From Lophium mytilinum (Eukaryota; Ascomycota; Dothideomycetes; Mytilinidiales; Mytilinidiaceae): 64,000 nucleotides of DNA. The DNA lies in assembly GCA_010093605.1 (NCBI GenBank), contig MU004181.1, forward strand, positions 2,076,215 through 2,140,214, given 5' to 3'. Of the stretch, positions 1 through 10,615 are shown one piece after another (the first letter of the stretch is position 1; every line of letters starts with the position of its first letter). A program made the translations under genes and the position numbers. Below the pieces are notes generated by a model that was not told where the DNA came from, did not search any database, and saw only the letters and a list, made by a program, of their open reading frames with translations.

Positions 1-2
1 CC

Positions 3-152
3 GGCTGGTTGTTCACTGGCAAGGGTATCGAAGTAATGCGCAGAGGCAGAGAAAGGGCGATGGCGAGAGCTTCAAGCGGAAGAAGGCGTCGCGGTCTAGA
101 AGAAGAGGAAGAATCGGAGGGGTCTGACGGCGACAGAGGCATGGCGGAGTGA
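3..152 (+). CDS. C-terminal end of an unidentified protein (partial)
   Basis: A frame open from the left edge ends in TGA at 150-152. It reads GWLFTGKGIEVM, then an Arg-rich stretch, then an acidic run (GLEEEEESEGSDGD). An aromatic/glycine segment followed by basic and acidic runs would suit the cytosolic tail of a membrane protein, but this is inference. The other plus frames stop earlier (frame 1 at about 36, frame 2 at about 127). Too little is present to name a family, and the upstream part lies outside the window. Confidence 0.4.
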   Translation, partial: GWLFTGKGIEVMRRGRERAMARASSGRRRRGLEEEEESEGSDGDRGMAE

Positions 153-610
153 AGTGCCTTTACTCGATGAGCTAGTGGGGGTATTTCCAGATGCAGCCCT
201 GCTGCCACGCCCGCAGACGTGTGAAGATTAGTTTCGCAGTGTAACGTGGACGCTGTTAGCGAAGAGTTGTTTCTCCGGGAAGTGAGACCTGTCAGTTGTT
301 TATAGGCGATGGCTGTATATTAGAGCAGCAAGCAGTAATTCGCGATGCCTCGCACCTTCCTTGGCCGGTGTTATGTCTAATTGCCTCTTGCTGTTACTCC
401 AGTGCACGGAAGCGGATGAGGACTATCATAAGAGCGAAACAAGTAAAGTTAATAAGAGTTAACCTCAATACCCCAAAGCGCTTGTCACAAAGCTAGGTAG
501 AATTACTCAGTTAAATGATTCACCCACGGTTGGGCTGCCAAGAATCGTCGAGGTGGAGGCACTCTCGGGGGTGAGGCGGAGAAAGCCACGAAGACATCTA
601 AACCGCAACA
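153..610. other. Intergenic, 5' region of COG8
   Basis: No convincing gene. A 66-codon frame at 296-496 looks random. This stretch must hold the 3' end of the left-edge gene and the promoter of COG8. I see no clear motif. Confidence 0.5.
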
Positions 611-2092
611 ATGGCCGACCCGCTGTACGAGCTTCTGGTGCCCTATTTCGACTCCCAAGATGCCTCCCCTAGAGCCGCCCCGTCTCCCAGCGATCCCACC
701 ACCTCCATCTATCTCGCCCGCCTGACCACACTGCCTCTGTCGGCCCTGGGCTCCTCCGAACAGCAGTCCCTCTCGCAAAGCTCGCAGTCAATTCTGCGCT
801 CGCTGCAGACCCTATCCAAGAAGTCCCACAGGTCCATCATCTCCTCCTCCGATCACCTTGCGAATCTTCGAGACACACTGCCAAAGCTAGGGCAAGAGAC
901 GAGAGAGTTGCGCAATGACATACCGAAGCTGGAGAGCGAGGCCCTGCGCTTCGCTGAGAAGTACTCCAAGACGGTGGAGAACCCGATCCTCGACCGGCGG
1001 AGAAAGGCCATGCTGTTAGCCAGGAACGTGGACCGCGTGTCCGACCTGCTCGACCTGCCCACCTTGCTGTCGTCCGCAATCTCCTCGTCTACCGCCCCAT
1101 CTCAAGCCTCCGCAGCTTCTTCATCTACCGCTACGAATGCCAATTATGCCTCGGCGCTGGATCTCCATGCCCACATCAAACGCCTCCATACGCTCTATCC
1201 GAATCTAGATTTAGTATATTCTATTTCAGCTCAAGCGGAACACGAGATGAAAGGCATGACTACGAATCTCATTGCGAGTCTGCAGTCACAAGGCATAAAG
1301 CTTGCTGGAGCCATGCGGACAATTGGATGGCTTCGGCGAGTAGCACCCGAGTTAGACGAGGCGTGGAGCCTGAAAAAACCTACAACTATTGGAAGCAGCG
1401 AGGGCGCACTAGGGGCGCTGTTTCTTGTATGCCGACTAACAAACCTCCTCTCTACGCTCGAGGCTCTAGATCCCCTACGGGAACTTGCAGATCAGGAAAC
1501 GGCGAGAAGGACTGCCAGTGGAGCCAAGGCCAATGGATCCAGCGATAGATGGTCAGGCGGTCAGCAAACAGAGCGATATCTCAAGCGCTACATTGAAATA
1601 TTCCGAGAGCAAAGCTTCGCCATAATATCCATGTATAAGAGCATATTCCCCGCCGCTCTCCCACCGCCCGGGTCAATCGCCGAACCCGATGAGCAAAAGA
1701 GCAAGGCCCCCTCGACCTCTGTACCAGCAGGCGAAAAGCTACCGGAAGATGACACCCTCCAGCCCTTACCATCAGCTCTCGCCACATTTCCACTCCATCT
1801 AGTTGATCTCCTCTTCGAAACTCTGAAGAAGTATCTCCCAAATGTGCAAGACCGCTCATCACGAGACAGCTTATTCACTCAAGTGCTGTATTGTGCTGGC
1901 AGTCTTGGCCGGCTAGGTGGCGACTTTGGCATGATGCTCGCATTATTGGAGGAAGAGATGAATGAGGGCCCCGAGGATGAAGAGGAAGAGGAGGAGTGGG
2001 TTGAAGTGATGAAAAAGCACCGGATCCAGGCCAGCAGATTGGAACTACTGGCGAGCGGCGTGGGAACGAACAGGACCGTCACATCGCATTGA
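611..2092 (+). CDS. COG8: Conserved oligomeric Golgi complex subunit 8 (Dor1-like)
   Basis: Single-exon gene for 493 residues. COG8 is a subunit of the eight-part COG tether that captures recycling vesicles at the Golgi. The protein has the Dor1-family layout: an N-terminal helical part (residues about 35-120, with LRDTLPKL and RNDIPKLESEA), a basic-residue/helix pair (RRRKAMLLARNVDRVSDLLD), and the conserved core segments TIGWLRRVAPELDEAWSL (about 235-255) and RYIEIFREQSFAIISMYKS (about 325-345), where COG8 proteins are most alike. Fungal versions end with an acidic tail, seen here as a Glu run near residue 458. ATG 611 lies in the context caacaATGgcc and is the first ATG of the frame. A Ser/Ala-rich linker near residues 155-175 is low complexity. 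Family call is from motif memory, not a search. Confidence 0.88.
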   Translation: MADPLYELLVPYFDSQDASPRAAPSPSDPTTSIYLARLTTLPLSALGSSEQQSLSQSSQSILRSLQTLSKKSHRSIISSSDHLANLRDTLPKLGQETRELRNDIPKLESEALRFAEKYSKTVENPILDRRRKAMLLARNVDRVSDLLDLPTLLSSAISSSTAPSQASAASSSTATNANYASALDLHAHIKRLHTLYPNLDLVYSISAQAEHEMKGMTTNLIASLQSQGIKLAGAMRTIGWLRRVAPELDEAWSLKKPTTIGSSEGALGALFLVCRLTNLLSTLEALDPLRELADQETARRTASGAKANGSSDRWSGGQQTERYLKRYIEIFREQSFAIISMYKSIFPAALPPPGSIAEPDEQKSKAPSTSVPAGEKLPEDDTLQPLPSALATFPLHLVDLLFETLKKYLPNVQDRSSRDSLFTQVLYCAGSLGRLGGDFGMMLALLEEEMNEGPEDEEEEEEWVEVMKKHRIQASRLELLASGVGTNRTVTSH

Positions 2093-2755
2093 GCATAGCG
2101 AAATATCCGATATTTTTATCTGACACAATATCGTTTTCGTATCCTCTGATATTTATTGACGCCAAGGGCGAAAGCCGAATCCCGAAAGGAGCGTGTTCAG
2201 GGCCCCAATACGGATCGAAGCGTGATGGTTTCGGATGAACACACGAGCGTAACTGTTGTTCCAGACGCGCATCAACATTCCTTCCCGACTTCTACTAAGA
2301 GCGGAACGCCGCAGTTGAGAAAGTGTCGTAAGCACCCAACACGAATCGCAACTCATACTCAGAGAGGGTTGTCATGCGCACTGAGCTGCGCCTCTAAGGG
2401 ATCGCCACAAACATGTTGCACAGACCTTACTCAACCTCCACAAGCCTCGTCGCTCAGCCGCCGCAATGCTCGGGTCTTACGCGTGCCTAATCCTGAGGAA
2501 TGAGTATATTAGAAGCTTGTCTCCCGGGCGCAGTGATCCTTAGTTCCTCCAATCTTTACACTTTTTCTTTAATTGCAAGCGGAAGTGCTCCAGCCATCGC
2601 ATTTTACGAGTTTCATAGCGGGCGGCATCATCATCAATCAACCATCTCCCCATCTTTAAAAGCCAGCTTACGTCCTTTACTGTGCTTCGATCTCCCTCAA
2701 TATCTCAAAGAACGATCCTAGGAACCCAACATCCCAATCTACGAACATCCTCGCC
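2093..2755. other. Intergenic between COG8 and a small ORF
   Basis: A 115-codon frame at 2156-2503 has no recognisable features, does not start with ATG, and is probably chance. CT-rich runs close to 2755 fit the 5' leader of the next gene. Nothing else seen. Confidence 0.45.
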
Positions 2756-3181
2756 ATGTCCTGTCCAGCCCCAGAAAACGCCCTCCCAAACTCCCCCTCC
2801 CCACCCACGACTCCCACCCTCCAACCCTCGCTCTCCTCCCCCGAACCTCTCTTCACAGAAATCAACATCCCGCTGCCCACACTCCCCACGCTCCCTGCCG
2901 TGTCCTCGCCCTCGACACCCCGCCACCGCTCCATCAGCCTCTCGTCACTCTCCTTCCACCGCCACGACTCTACATCCTCCCACGCACCACACCACCCGCA
3001 CTCTCACTCTCACTCCCACACCGTGGAATCCAAGGACAAGCGAGCAGGATCACTCGACACGATCAAGGAGCATCAGACATCGACGCTGCGCTCGCGGACG
3101 CAGACGCTAGGCGCGCTCGCGGTGGCGCCGGCGGTGCTGATGCTTTCGGCGGAGCTGTTTACGCCGGGGAGGGGCGGTTGA
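2756..3181 (+). CDS. Small Ser/Pro-rich protein with hydrophobic C-terminus, unknown function
   Basis: Predicted 141-residue protein, single exon; ATG in the context cgccATGtcc. The first 65 residues are Pro/Ser-rich (NSPSPPTTPTLQP), followed by RHRSISLSSLSFHRHDS, which looks like a kinase-site-rich segment, then a His/Ser run (HHPHSHSHSH). The last 25 residues contain a hydrophobic stretch, LGALAVAPAVLMLSAELF, ending TPGRGG. A C-terminal hydrophobic segment after a disordered domain could be a tail anchor or short membrane helix. I do not recognise the family. A shifted frame at 2682-3110 is its shadow. Codon use favouring C-ending codons supports real coding. Confidence 0.55.
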   Translation: MSCPAPENALPNSPSPPTTPTLQPSLSSPEPLFTEINIPLPTLPTLPAVSSPSTPRHRSISLSSLSFHRHDSTSSHAPHHPHSHSHSHTVESKDKRAGSLDTIKEHQTSTLRSRTQTLGALAVAPAVLMLSAELFTPGRGG

Positions 3182-3980
3182 AACGCGAAGGTTAAGATTG
3201 GATTTGAAAATTAGGAACTTGGTTTAAAGAGCCGGAAGCGGGCGTAATGCGTCGCTAATGCGCTGCTGTCGCTCGGTCGGGGAAACTGCTTCGGGAGGAG
3301 ATGAGGGGGTGGAGGAGGGTCGAAGATGAGTCGCGAAGGACTCGGGGTTGAGTGTTGTGGAGTTTTGGATGGGATGGGATGGGATGTGCGAAGTTTGGAT
3401 ATTCACACGCACGACAGGATGGGCTATCAGCCAAAGAAACGCTGCGTGTTTCTGGCTATAGGGCATTGCTGGGAGTTATGCTTGCTATATTAACACAGAT
3501 ATAGCTTTACCGTAGTCGGCTGTCACACAGATAGCACTGATGATTTCAAATAACGTCTTCTCATTCACTCTGTACTTCCGATGCTTGATCAAATCACAAA
3601 GAGACCGCTTAGTGAGCCCCAAGTATGCTCGAGCTCATGCTCACGATCATGCCGAAACCCAGAAATATGCTAATGCCAGCCAATCGGCCAGAACAACAAT
3701 GCAAGAGGGGGTATGCCTATCCTAACCGATGCCGATGCAACAAAGGAGACCAATTCATGAGAGCTCATCCATCCAACACCGTTTTTTCATGACTCGTTCA
3801 TTGCTCGTAAGTAAGTGCAGACCATCATGTTCGACCTCCTTGAGAAGAGCTCGGAGAAGGACCAATTGAGAAGTGAGAACAAAAGAAATCGAGGACAATA
3901 ATGCTGACCATTGGAGGGAATCGCGGAACGCTTCACGCTCGCTATGGTAGAAGTGCTGTGTCAAGCCAGCCTGATATGTC
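3182..3980. other. Intergenic between convergent genes
   Basis: About 800 bases between the 3' ends of the small ORF and the IFRD gene. It contains a short pentanucleotide run (gggat repeated four times near 3369-3387). Small frames at 3224-3466, 3540-3725 and 3755-3964 have no recognisable features and are not called. Confidence 0.45.
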
Positions 3981-5483
3981 CTAATTTTTGGCCATGGTAA
4001 AGGGCAGGATGCGGCTGACCGCTTCGTTCTCGTCGTACTGGGTGGGGAATCCTCCCTGCAAGACTCGTCGAAGAGCGTTGAGTCGCTGCAGCTTCCACCA
4101 CTTGTCGATGCGGACTTCGACGTTGCGGTTGATGCGCACCTTCATGCGGCCAGCTCCGTAGCTGCGTCCAGTTTCTTCGTTCAGCGCAGTGCTGTACTTT
4201 GGGCCACGGGTGGGCTTTTCGACCGAGTTGCGGATGTCAGCGAAACTGGAGTGTAAGGTTTTGCGGTCCTTCTTCGAGATCTTGCGCGTGGAGACGCTGG
4301 CGAGCTCGTCGAGGGTGTCGATGAGCTGGTCCTGGCGGCGGTAGACGGTGTAGCGTTTGATCATCTTCGGGCCTGTCTTGCCAGTCTCTTCCTCCCCGGG
4401 CTCGTCCTCGTCGTGGGAGACTTCTTCGTCTTCCTCCTGCGGGGTGTAGGACTTCTCGTAGAGCAAGGCAATATTTTCTCCAGCTGCAACCTGGACGCCC
4501 GAATCTGAGCTCTGAAGTTGATCGATGAATGCCTCGATGGCTGTTTCGGTTGCCAGTTCGAGATCGTCGAGGTCGGTGGCGAGCAGGCCCCATTCCTCGA
4601 GCGCAGCCACCACAACGCCAGCATCATCATGGGCGTTGACCGATTCACCGTCCGTCTCAACTATCTCCAAGAGGAAAGTCATGATGTCCTCAGTCTCCTC
4701 AGTTGCAGCTCCGCCGAAGAAGGTCGCGGTGCCCAGAGTGTGAACAGCGCCAATTTTGGCCTGAGTAGACTCGGAATCGGAGATGGTGCGCTTGAGCTGC
4801 TCGACGACCGAGTCGTAGATCTGTCCATCGTCGATGGTAATTACGGTGACAGCGAGGGCTAGCAGAAAAATTAGCTTTAGCTATGAATGCGAGCCTGTGG
4901 GTATAGTACCTCTCAGAGCAGCCACAGTCTCTCGCTCGCTCGTCTCAGCCTTGATGCTCCTGATCATCGAAGGCAGAAGCTCATCAATATTATTATCAAC
5001 GTCGTCCTTGGCGTATCGTGCCATAAGAATGTGGGCAAAGGCATTCAGACTGTCGGCTCGGCCTTCGGTGCTGCTGCGCTTGCGGTCTACGATCTGCTCG
5101 ATCCGAGTGTGGAGCTCCGACTTCCAAGCATCAGGCGGGAGGTCGACATCTTCGCCGTTGAGGATATCTTCGATGGAGTTGGAACTGCGTAGCATCGTGT
5201 TAGCACGGTGAAGGTGGAATGAGGTGAGAAGATGGAATGGGAAGGTGAGGGAGAGGGAGAAGGTGCGAGACACATACCTCCAGGCGGTACCAGAACCGTC
5301 AGAAAGGTCGTCCTCATCCTCATCGGATCCATGCCCTGTGCGGTTACGGGAGGTGGCTCTTGAATTGGCAGCGCTATTGACGGCTGAATTGACCTTGGAG
5401 GAGACAGCCGAAATATTCCTGGAGCGCGCTTTGCGGCTAACGGTCTTGCCGCTCTCCAGAGCCTGTCGACGGAGATCGCGCAT
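3981..5483 (-). CDS. Interferon-related developmental regulator (IFRD) family protein
   Basis: Three exons on the minus strand: 5483-5278, 5184-4910 and 4858-3981, giving 452 residues in frame. Both introns have GT...AG ends (GTATGTG donor at 5277; GTACTA donor at 4909). The N-terminus MRDLRRQALESGKTVSRKARS is the basic start of fungal IFRD proteins. Next comes a Ser/Asn-rich linker and an Asp/Glu patch (SDEDEDD), then a helical-repeat body (SIEDILNGEDVDLPPDAW; SLNAFAHILMARY). The C-terminal part carries the IFRD C-terminal domain (KKDRKTLHSSFADIRNS, WWKLQRLNALRRVLQGGF). Animal IFRD1/2 act in transcription and stalled-ribosome control; what the fungal proteins do is less clear, so function is inferred from family. 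It is convergent with the small ORF to the left. Confidence 0.85.
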
Positions 5484-6478
5484 TTTTGCTGAAGATGGAT
5501 GGAAATGATTTTTGGAGAGAACTGAGAACTGGGGAAGTAATAAGGTATGCGCTGTACAGGTGAGGTGGCCAGCCGCCTACACCGACTGACTACTGTGCGG
5601 GGTTCGAACTGAAAGGAAGAAGGTATAGAGGCAGTGGTGTGGAGGTTATCGTAGAGGAAGAGTAGAGTGGTAGGAGTGTACAGGAGGGAAGTAGAAGTCC
5701 ATGGAGGCGAGAACAATAGCTACGGGAACAATAGTGTGACTCGACAAATCTGAAGCGCGGCGGCCAAAGTTCACTTTGCGTGAAGGCTGGCATGGTGGTC
5801 CGTGCCTCACTCAACGTCATCGTCCACACCACCACCAAAATGTGAGGCTGCCGACTGTCAGGCTTTTGCCTTTCCAATTCATATCGCTTCACTTCAACAA
5901 CAACAACCGGTCAATCCGCAAGCCAAAGGCAATCAGTTCACCGGTACTCTCTACCTTTGCGCACCTCTAGTAGAACGACTAGGAACACTTTGTTATCCCT
6001 TCTGGAGAACATGGAGTCCATCGGCCGCTGCTGGAACAAGGCAGCAATCAAGTTGTATGTACTAGGCATCTACTCAAACCAATACAAGACTCTACGAAAG
6101 CTATTTTGAGGAAAGATGAGTCTTGCAAGTTAGGAGCTCTGGCCGTAATCTCGTGCAACCCTTTTGTCACCATCTCAACGGGTAGTGGTTCAAGGTAGGG
6201 TGTTGCAAAGCTTCACAAAAATAGTAGAAAAATAACTTGCAGCAATCCTTGAGATAGTTACAAGGCTATATTTGACACCCTCTTCATAGGGGAGTGAATT
6301 CAATTTCACCGCAGTCCACTCGTGATTTGCTCTCGTTCGTTCACGACGAACTGAGGAGATTTCTGCTGGCTTTTCGCTTTGGTTTCTTGTCTTTTCGGAT
6401 CCCCTAGTCATCACTAAGTTCATTCTCCACGTCAACACCCCGAGTCTACGTAAAGTGGCCTAGTAGCGTACGTTTCCT
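5484..6478. other. Intergenic, upstream of IFRD
   Basis: About 1 kb between the start of the IFRD gene and the 3' end of the oxidoreductase. Several frames of 60-100 codons overlap on both strands (5590-5892, 5802-6065, 6190-6438) but none shows a domain. Probably the IFRD promoter and leader plus a 3' UTR. Confidence 0.45.
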
Positions 6479-7982
6479 TCAATGAGCCCTCGACAGTTTG
6501 AACCCGCCAGGTACTTTCCTCTGAAACACGCCCTCGGGATCATACTTTGCCGCCACCTCGTTCATGAATTTTACATTAGCCGCTCCATAGCTGGCGAGCG
6601 GCCTTCCTGACGCGTCAGAATAGTTGAGGTAGCGCCACTGTATGTCACCGCCACGTTCAACGGCGAACTTCTCAATTGCGTTTGCCCACGCCAGTATCTT
6701 TGGCTCGGCCACTATCTGCTGTTCATCCGTGTCCACGGTAACTTGGCCAAGCCATAAGAGCGAATTGCCTTGGACGGAATCTAAGCCTAGGACGTTGCCA
6801 CCTTGCTCGACGGAGCGCTGTGCGAAGTAGGCTGGGAGCGGCTGGAGGAGGCATTGGGTTGTAAAAGCTTCTGCGGGCATCAGGCTCTTAAGCTCATCGA
6901 CTAGATTATCATGGAGTTCAACAACTTTATGGATGATTGTTGCGTCGTTTCGGAAGGTCAGCGTGGTGGTAACAACTCTGATCGGTGTTAGGCTACAGCA
7001 AACGCCTATGCACTGGTAAAGGACTGCGAGGAAGCTTCACATACCGCTTATCAACTAGAAGAGCATATAGGTTCGCACTCTCCTCCACGCTCCTTATCTT
7101 GAGGTCCTTAACTAAGGCTGGAGCCTTCTGAACCTCCTCAAACGCAGCGGCATCCGGAACCCCTTTCGTATCCACAAGCACGCTCAATACCACAACATCA
7201 GTAAACATCGCCCCATTAAACGTGAACCCCACAATCATCGCATCCTCAGGCCGCTTCTCACTCTCATTAGTAAACCTCACCAACGCCTCAACAATCTCAT
7301 CCCCACTACTCCTCGGCGCCACAATAACCCCACCCCAAACCTTCGTCGCCGGGATCGTCTGCATATCAAACCTTGTCACAATCCCAAAGTTCCCCGAACC
7401 CCCCTTCAGCGCTCTCCACAGATCCGCGTTCTCCCCTCTATTCGCATTCACCACCTCCCCACTCGCCAGCACCACCTTAAAATTCACCACGCTGTCGCAG
7501 CCCATCCCCATCCGGCCTGTATAATGCGAATTCCCGCCTCCAGTCAAGAACCCGCCCACGCCCACATCCGCCACGCGCCCCCCAGCAACGCAGACACCGT
7601 GCTTATCCAGCGCGTTGTAGACCGCGCCCCACCGCGGCCCCGACTCGATTGACGCGAGCGTTGTCTCCGGGTCGTAGGTTACGCGGGTCATGAGGCCGAG
7701 ATCGATGACGATGCCGTCGTGGATGTTGCTGCCGCCGGCCCATTGCGAGTGGCCGCCGCTGCGGATGGCAAAGTTGCCGTCGGCGCTGGCGAGGGCTTTG
7801 ATGGTGCGGGAGACTTCGGCCGTGGTGCGAGGTTGGATGATGTAGGAGGGGTGGAGGCGGGCGTTGGCGGCCCAGTAGGAGGATTCTCGTTCGGCGTATG
7901 CGGGGGATGTGGGGGAGAGGAGGAGGGAGGAGAGGCCGGCCGTGGTGAGGGCGGCTATTTGGGTGGGCAGTTTTGATGACAT
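6479..7982 (-). CDS. FAD-linked oxidoreductase (BBE-like, single covalent His)
   Basis: Two exons, 7982-7045 and 6977-6479, 478 residues. Intron donor GTATGTG, acceptor ...ATCAG; exon 2 continues VVTTTLTFRN. The start is ATG 7982 (context caccgccATGtca); the nine extra codons upstream have no ATG. The N-terminal FAD domain includes AIRSGGHSQWAGG, where the His is the expected flavin attachment site, and VGVGGFLTGGGNSHYTGR. The second attachment Cys of two-point BBE enzymes, normally just before the GVGG motif, is not at that position. The C-terminus DPEGVFQRKVPGGFKL is the usual end of the family. Such enzymes oxidise alcohols, sugars or secondary metabolites; the substrate cannot be told. 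Pro-Thr-Ser-Pro plus ERESSYW is the family's usual opening, so a cleaved signal peptide is doubtful. Confidence 0.85.
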
Positions 7983-9015
7983 GGCGGTGGGAAAGGATTT
8001 AGAGGTCAAAGCATTCTCGATTATATGGTATTGGAGGGGTATTGGACAATTGAAAAAAGTAGCTCTGAGTTACATGACAGTGGAAGAGGGGTACCTTTGG
8101 AGTTTGGGGGCCATGATAAGTCAGCCCAATCCGTGGCCAACCCTTGGACGAGCATAACCTGATGCGAATAGAAGGTGTGTTTTATCACGCTTCAGCGCTT
8201 GAATCCCCTACTAGTTAGAGAACTAGTCCCGTCCCGTCCCGGAGTGCATGGCGGGGTCTAGGGTCTAACATAGCGTTTCGGGAATCCGTATTAGGGATGA
8301 GGGGTCGTGTGGCGGTGGGGCATGCGGGCATAAAAAAGGTGGCACTCTATTATGCATAGGTGTGTATGCCAACGCTTGAGGTGCTTCAATGCATTTTCGC
8401 AAATTCAAAGAACTTCAAATGGGATTGAAGTTCTTCCTTCTGGGGTCTGTGGAAACTTGTTGAGGCACTTTAAGCAGTGGTAAACCGGTGCATATAAAAG
8501 GCAGCGCGGTAATTAAGGGTAATTATGGGTGAATAGAGTAGCATTCTATAAATCTATAACGTATACATATTATATCTATATGCTATATACGCTTGTTCAG
8601 CACCGCTTAAGATCCGCCAGTATGCTATTGCTATTCATAACATACCAGCTATAGCAAGCCTACTAGCTCTTTGGGCCACCTCGGGCAGTGTTGAACCGCT
8701 GCAGTGTGCCACTTATTTCCTACCTACCTAGTGGGGTAAGCTGTATCAAGACCCTTTCCTTCCAAGATTCCACTACTTCATATATTTCTCTGTCACGTAA
8801 GAGCCCGAAATCTTTGGCTTTCTCGAGTTAAAACCCAATGTACATACCTGATCATGCTTTCTTGGACTCTTCGATGCACATTAGGAATCACCGTCAGGTT
8901 GATGTCACCAAATAGCTCATAGTGCCCTCAATGTCTCATAGAGTAAGTAATTCTAAACTAAAGCAACGACTCGAGGAAGCTCCGTCTCAACTCCACCAGC
9001 TTGGCTATTCAGGTA
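7983..9015. other. Intergenic with a diverged palindromic repeat
   Basis: About 1 kb between the oxidoreductase start and the 3' end of the reductase gene. It is AT-rich after 8500 (runs of tatacatattat). It contains the repeat copy listed at 8378-8490. No coding frame is convincing. Confidence 0.5.
8378..8490. repeat. Dispersed palindromic repeat, copy A
   Basis: Ends are near-inverted repeats: gtgcttcaa at 8381-8389 and ttgaggcac at 8460-8468 (one mismatch). Inside is a perfect 9-bp hairpin, gaacttcaa at 8410 paired with ttgaagttc. Diverged relatives lie at 10507-10615, 21247-21280 and 35585-35605. Size and shape suggest a MITE-like or regulatory element; no target-site duplication could be fixed. 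Confidence 0.6.
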
Positions 9016-10074
9016 TCAGATGTGTATGTGCGTTTTCTGAACCCTTTCACCATTCTTGTAAGCATCCAGCACGCTGTTTGCATTCTCCGCGGTCAAACCT
9101 TGCTTGACCGTAAACTTCAACGGCTTGATTTGGCCACTGGTTAAGTACTCCGGGGCTCTTTCCCAGAAAGCAAAACTAAGCTCAGGCTTAGCTTGAGATG
9201 ACCCGAAGACACTGATCACTTCGAAGCCACCTTTCTTGCCCACTACTTTGCTTTCGTCAACTGGGCCGGTGGGTACAAGTCTCGCGAATTTGCCTTTCTT
9301 GCTGCTCGACAGTGCATTCAACCCCAGAAGCTGGCCGCCGGGAGGGTTGACGGCGTCGAACGCGTAGACCAGGTCGTCACCAACCACTTTACGGATCCTC
9401 TCCAGGACTGCTTCATCTCCGCCATGCCGATCGAGGACTTTGGTGGCGCCATAACCCTTCAATTCTTCTTCAGATCCGCCCACACTAACAATCGTGCCGA
9501 TACCCGCCACTTTAGCCAGCTGGACAGCAAACCTACCGCAATTACTCCCACCACCAAGAATCAGAAGCGTAGCGCCTTTGTAGTCAAACGTTTTCGCTGC
9601 CTCCGTCCACGGGGCCGGTATCCCAAGCCCCGCCGTGCCATCGAAAAGGCCGACCAGCGACGCAATCAGATTAGTCGGCAAAGTTGCCGCTTCATCATCG
9701 GTAATCGAATCTGGAATCTTGAACCCAGCCCCAATGTCGTTAGTCGCGTACTCTTGCAGCCCGTTCTGCGGATACGTCTTCAAGCCGAATGCTGGATGCG
9801 AGAGGACGCGGTCGCCGATCTGGTACTTGGTGACCCCGGGCCCGAGCGCTACGACCGTACCAGTAACGTCGTTGGTCAGGACGGCTGGGAGGTTTCCAGC
9901 GATGAAGAGACCCTCGCCGCGAGCTTTCTCGTCGTGGGGGTTGAAGCCGGTGACGGTGACTCTGAGTAGGACTTGGTCTGGGCCGGGCTGGGGGACTGGG
10001 CGGTCTGTGACGAGGGAGAGTGGTTTGCCCACTTCGGTGACTACTAGGGCTTTTTGAGTCGTTGGCGGTGCCAT
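9016..10074 (-). CDS. Medium-chain dehydrogenase/reductase (ToxD / trans-enoyl-reductase type)
   Basis: Single exon, 352 residues, the normal length for the zinc-free quinone-oxidoreductase/enoyl-reductase branch of the MDR superfamily. The N-terminal GroES-like domain is seen as KPLSLVTDRPVPQPGPDQVLL and the GDRVLSH segment; the NAD(P)H Rossmann fold as TLLILGGGSNCGRFAVQLAK (about residues 165-185). It lacks the cysteine set of structural zinc-binding alcohol dehydrogenases. Enzymes of this subgroup often reduce double bonds in polyketides or detoxify enones; the substrate is not shown here. ATG 10074 is in good context (ggcaccATG). Neighbouring BBE oxidoreductase 1 kb away might act on related substrates, but no synthase gene is present to make a biosynthetic cluster. 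Confidence 0.88.
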   Translation of the reverse strand: MAPPTTQKALVVTEVGKPLSLVTDRPVPQPGPDQVLLRVTVTGFNPHDEKARGEGLFIAGNLPAVLTNDVTGTVVALGPGVTKYQIGDRVLSHPAFGLKTYPQNGLQEYATNDIGAGFKIPDSITDDEAATLPTNLIASLVGLFDGTAGLGIPAPWTEAAKTFDYKGATLLILGGGSNCGRFAVQLAKVAGIGTIVSVGGSEEELKGYGATKVLDRHGGDEAVLERIRKVVGDDLVYAFDAVNPPGGQLLGLNALSSSKKGKFARLVPTGPVDESKVVGKKGGFEVISVFGSSQAKPELSFAFWERAPEYLTSGQIKPLKFTVKQGLTAENANSVLDAYKNGERVQKTHIHI

Positions 10075-10308
10075 GATTGGGTTTGTTCTGGGGCGTATTT
10101 GTCTTGGAATATACTGTCAGTAGGTTTTGAACAGTTGAGAGATTTGAGCTTACCTGGCGGATTTGGCTTTATGCGTAGGGCGTTCCTTTCAAACAGTAGC
10201 ACGGACAGCGATTGGTTCCTTTGCAAAGTTTGTTCTTTGCGGAGAGATTTTGAGACTATTGAAAATTAGAGCATGTGTTGGTCGGGAGACTTTATATATT
10301 GTTTGCTT

Positions 10309-10489
10309 ATACAACCAGTGACGCTATTATTAATCGAGAACGCGCCATCCTTTGAAGCGGAGATATGTGGGTCGCGGATCTCCCGCGGACACGACGAAGC
10401 TTTTCTTGAGCGTGTTCGAAATGGTTCCGATACAACCAATGACGCTGTTAGTATTCGAGAACTCCCCATGATTTAAGGCGAAAGTACGT
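10309..10489. repeat. Direct duplication of about 60 bp
   Basis: The segment beginning atacaaccagtgacgctatt at 10309 recurs as atacaaccaatgacgctgtt at 10429-10430, about 120 bases on, with matching downstream words (cgagaac, tttgaagcg / tttaaggcg). The copies differ at several sites. They lie 235-415 bases upstream of the reductase start. Confidence 0.65.
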
Positions 10490-10506
10490 TTGGTGGTACA
10501 CTTGTC

Positions 10507-10615
10507 TGCCGCTGTTTGTGGTGCTTCAACACATTTTTGGAAATGTAGAAGACCTAGAACTTAGCCTTGCACTATCTGGAAACTTTCTTGAAGCACTCCA
10601 AGCAGTGGCAGCCAG
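10507..10615. repeat. Dispersed palindromic repeat, copy B
   Basis: Perfect terminal inverted repeat: gtgcttcaa at 10521-10529 and ttgaagcac at 10588-10596. It aligns along its length with copy A at 8378 (shared ggaaact, gaagcact, aagcagtgg). Begins with the word tgccgctgtttgtggtgc, which recurs exactly near 35588. Confidence 0.65.
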
